Source: CALZBJ01 sp945619025
GTDB lineage: Bacteria > Pseudomonadota > Gammaproteobacteria > Cardiobacteriales > Wohlfahrtiimonadaceae
DNA: 40,731 nt
Assembly (NCBI GenBank): GCA_945619025.1
Contig: CALZBJ010000016.1
Coordinates: 1-40,731, forward strand
Direction: 5' to 3'
The notes under the pieces are model-generated. The model was given only the letters and a program-made list of their open reading frames with translations. It was not told the origin of the DNA and searched no databases. Below are positions 38,558 to 40,731 of this stretch, piece by piece. How positions within the stretch are numbered: the first letter of the stretch is position 1; each line of letters starts with the position of its first letter. The translations under genes and the position numbers were made by a program.

Positions 38558-40489
38558 ATGAGTCTTTTATTAAATGAGTTGGAACTCTTAAGTCCTGCCC
38601 GTGATATTACCATTGCGAAAGAGGCGATTATTCACGGCGCCGATGCGGTTTATCTTGGCGGGCCTGAGTTCGGGGCGCGTCATGCGGCGGAGAATAATGT
38701 GGCGGATATCGCAAAGCTCACTCGCTTTGCCCACACTTTTAATGCCAAAGTGTTTATTGCGCTCAACACGATCTTACATAATGACGAACTTGAAGAGGCG
38801 CGGGCGCTTATTTATGATCTGTACGATGCCGGCGTGGATGCGCTCATTGTGCAGGATATGGGGATTTTAGAGCTCGACCTTCCGCCGATTGAATTACACG
38901 CTTCAACGCAAACCGATATTCGCACCTTAGATAAAGCGAAATTTATGGCGGATGTGGGCTTTTCTCAGCTCGTATTAGCCCGTGAATTGTCCCTCGATGA
39001 GATCCGCGCGATTCATGAAGCGCGCCCAAATACACCACTTGAATTCTTTGTCCACGGGGCGCTCTGTGTGGCGTTTTCGGGGCAATGTTATATCTCGCAT
39101 GCGGAAACAGGACGCAGTGCAAATCGTGGGGATTGCTCGCAAGCGTGCCGCCTTCCTTACACCTTGCAAGACCCGAAAGGACGCGTTGTTGCGTACGATA
39201 AACACCTGCTGTCGATGAAGGATAATAACCAAACCAATAACGTTGAAGCGCTCATTGATGCAGGCGTTCGCTCCTTTAAAATTGAGGGGCGCTATAAAGA
39301 TATGGCCTATGTGAAAAACATTACTGCCCATTATCGCCGCGTGCTTGATGAGATTATTGAGCGTCGTCCCGAATTTCAGCGAGCATCACACGGCCGCGTT
39401 ATGCACCATTTTATCCCCAATCCCGATAAAACCTTCCATCGTGGCAGCACTGATTATTTCGTTAATGAGCGAAAAACCGATATCGGTGCCTTTGATTCAC
39501 CTAAATTTGTGGGGCTTCCGGTTGGGCAAGTGGTCTCGGTTGGTAAAGATCATTTGGAAGTAAAAACGACCGATGCGCTTGCCAATGGCGATGGGCTTAA
39601 TGTTCTCATTAAACGGGAAGTGGTGGGCTTTCGTATTAACCGCGCCGATAAAATCGGCAATAATCATTATCTAATCTATCCGCAAGAGATTCCTGAGGCG
39701 CTGGCAAACTTCCGCCTGCATAAACCGTTGGCACTCAATCGCAATCACGACCAGGTTTGGAGTCAGCTCTTAACGAAAGAATCCGCTGAGCGTAAAATCG
39801 GGATCGATCTCTTTTTTGAAGTGGGGGAGGCAAGTGCGAAACTATCGGCGACGACTGAGATGGGGAACTTCGCAGAAGTGGTGCTAGATGGGCCTTTTGA
39901 AGCGGCGAAAAATCCTGAAAAGGGCCGTGAGATTTTAGAGAAAAACCTCACAAAACTCGGGGAAACGCCGTTTTATTTAAACAATATTCAGCTAATTGGT
40001 GAGAACGTACCTTTTATTCCGGCAAGTCATATCAATCAGCTTCGCCGAGAGTTGATTGAAACATTAGAGAATCAGATGGAGCAGGATTATGTGCGCGGTG
40101 AGCGTCGCCCTCGTGTTGAACCGCTTGCGATTTTCCCCGATGAGCACCTCACTTTTTTAAATAACGTCTATAACGATAAGGCGCGGGAGTTTTACCAAAA
40201 ACATGGGGTGAAAGTGATCGAAAAGGCCTTTGAAGCTCATGAAGAGCTCGGCGAAGTGCCGGTGATGATCACCAAACACTGCCTGCGTTTTTCCTATAAT
40301 CTCTGCCCGAAACAGACGATCGGCGTGACCGGCGTGCAAGGGCAAGTAAAGCCCGAACCGATGACGCTTGTTCACGGCGATGAAACTTATACGCTTAAAT
40401 TTAATTGCCGTAAATGTGAGATGCATGTGATGGGATCGATCAAACCGCACATCCTTAAAAAACCGCTTTTGGGGATGGAATTAAAGTAG
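38558..40489 (+). CDS. rlhA: 23S rRNA 5-hydroxycytidine C2501 synthase (peptidase U32 family)
   Basis: RlhA (YdcP) is the U32-family protein needed to hydroxylate C2501 of 23S rRNA. This 643-residue protein follows E. coli RlhA (about 650 aa) nearly end to end: LELLSPARDITIAKEAIIHGADAVYLGGPEFGARH near residues 8-42, QDMGILELDLPPIELHASTQTDIRT near 98-122, FFVHGALCVAFSGQCYISHAETGRSANRGDCSQACRLPY near 162-200 (cysteines probably for an iron-sulfur centre) and FKIEGRYKDMAYVKNI near 240-255. It ends with MITKHCLRFSYNLCPKQ and KFNCRKCEMHVMG. The length rules out the shorter tRNA enzyme TrhP (YegQ) and UbiU/UbiV. Prephenate and iron-sulfur dependence are known for the family. It is followed by a tRNA transcription unit. 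Confidence 0.93.
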   Translation: MSLLLNELELLSPARDITIAKEAIIHGADAVYLGGPEFGARHAAENNVADIAKLTRFAHTFNAKVFIALNTILHNDELEEARALIYDLYDAGVDALIVQDMGILELDLPPIELHASTQTDIRTLDKAKFMADVGFSQLVLARELSLDEIRAIHEARPNTPLEFFVHGALCVAFSGQCYISHAETGRSANRGDCSQACRLPYTLQDPKGRVVAYDKHLLSMKDNNQTNNVEALIDAGVRSFKIEGRYKDMAYVKNITAHYRRVLDEIIERRPEFQRASHGRVMHHFIPNPDKTFHRGSTDYFVNERKTDIGAFDSPKFVGLPVGQVVSVGKDHLEVKTTDALANGDGLNVLIKREVVGFRINRADKIGNNHYLIYPQEIPEALANFRLHKPLALNRNHDQVWSQLLTKESAERKIGIDLFFEVGEASAKLSATTEMGNFAEVVLDGPFEAAKNPEKGREILEKNLTKLGETPFYLNNIQLIGENVPFIPASHINQLRRELIETLENQMEQDYVRGERRPRVEPLAIFPDEHLTFLNNVYNDKAREFYQKHGVKVIEKAFEAHEELGEVPVMITKHCLRFSYNLCPKQTIGVTGVQGQVKPEPMTLVHGDETYTLKFNCRKCEMHVMGSIKPHILKKPLLGMELK

Positions 40490-40547
40490 TGGGACGGGCG
40501 TAAATGAGAGGTGGTTAATATCTATTCAGAATAAAACCACTTTTTGT

Positions 40548-40576
40548 TTGACAAAAAATTAGAAGATTTGTATTAT
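40548..40576 (+). promoter_or_regulatory. Strong sigma-70 promoter of the tRNA unit
   Basis: TTGACA at 40548-40553, an exact 17-base spacer and TATTAT at 40571-40576. Transcription should start near 40583, giving a 5' leader of about 95 bases. Confidence 0.88.
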
Positions 40577-40583
40577 ACCAATC

Positions 40584-40641
40584 CTGCACAGCAGGCAAAC
40601 AAAACACGTTTTAATAGTATAAACCAATTAGCTTAAAACGT
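40584..40641 (+). other. Structured 5' leader of the tRNA precursor
   Basis: Two inverted repeats follow the promoter: CCTGC-aca-GCAGG near 40583-40595, and ACGTTTTAA at 40606-40614 with TTAAAACGT at 40633-40641 (perfect 9-base arms, 18-base loop). They would be in the precursor RNA and removed by RNase processing. Confidence 0.5.
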
Positions 40642-40677
40642 ATCTTTTTAAGATTTGTTTGATCTGTGCACAGACCC

Positions 40678-40731
40678 GGGTAGTTAGCTCAGCTGGTAGA
40701 GCATCGCCCTTACAAGGCGAGGGTCGGGGGT
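40678..40731 (+). tRNA. tRNA-Val (anticodon TAC), cut by the window edge
   Basis: GGGTAGT acceptor arm, TA, D-arm GCTC...GAGC, anticodon stem TCGCC/GGCGA with loop CTTACAA (anticodon TAC), variable region and the start of the T-arm (GGGGGT). The 3' part is outside the window. It closely resembles E. coli tRNA-Val(UAC). More tRNA genes may follow. Confidence 0.95.

Overview
The window reads as an ordinary stretch of a bacterial chromosome, almost certainly a gammaproteobacterium of moderate G+C (a few sampled lines give about 47% in typical genes). IspB, RecG, PanB/PanC, RlhA, TehB, YheT, YccA and FeaB-type proteins all resemble their enterobacterial counterparts closely. A tandem pair of PilY1/PilC-like pilus adhesins, a tryptophanase/tyrosine phenol-lyase homologue and an amine-oxidation cluster would suit a protein-rich, host-associated niche; Cardiobacteriales (Wohlfahrtiimonas/Ignatzschineria) is my guess from content only. 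I see no insertion sequence, prophage, CRISPR array or rRNA. One tRNA-Val gene is cut by the right edge.

Layout. 1-2180: a membrane protein of unknown function and a glycerate kinase. 2201-7358: an amine-catabolism module, with a leftward operon (PuuB-like FAD oxidoreductase, DUF861-type cupin, FeaB-like aldehyde dehydrogenase) divergent from an APC-family permease. This module is bracketed by two nearly identical terminator hairpins. 7510-9149: panB-panC (leftward, pantothenate). 9382-11309: a DODA/YgiD-type dioxygenase and a DUF481 outer-membrane protein. 11363-14476: a small orphan protein, recG and a DUF2059 secreted protein, all leftward. 14712-16268: a phosphoethanolamine-transferase-like enzyme, richer in A+T than its neighbours. 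16288-20366: a DUF3079 protein, ispB, a membrane-anchored Mrr-type nuclease homologue, a coiled-coil/zinc-ribbon membrane protein and tehB. 20442-23511: a TPP riboswitch controlling tenI-thiS-thiG-thiF (thiazole branch of thiamine synthesis). 23544-27272: two unknown proteins, a YheT-type hydrolase and a large stand-alone PD-(D/E)XK-like protein. 27461-34072: two successive pilY1/pilC-like genes. 34155-36459: a YccA-type membrane protein and a beta-eliminating lyase, leftward. 36872-40489: two DUF805 membrane proteins and rlhA. 40678 to the end: tRNA-Val(UAC) behind a strong promoter.

How the genes work together. The amine module has uptake (permease), oxidation of an amine to an aldehyde (FAD oxidase) and oxidation of the aldehyde to an acid (FeaB-like dehydrogenase). 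The thi cluster is a complete thiazole-assembly set apart from the glycine/tyrosine-derived iminoacetate step, and its gene set and protein type look more like the Bacillus tenI-thiO-thiSGF arrangement than the usual enterobacterial thiCEFSGH. Start codons were chosen by ribosome-binding-site position and family length; several differ from the longest open frame.

Most unusual items: the beta-eliminating lyase with changed PLP-contact residues, the orphan tandem PilY1 pair with degenerate calcium loops, the paired boundary terminators of the amine module, the uncharacterised PD-(D/E)XK protein, and the short reading frames in front of tenI and of the lyase. All functional statements come from remembered family sequences; no database search was run.
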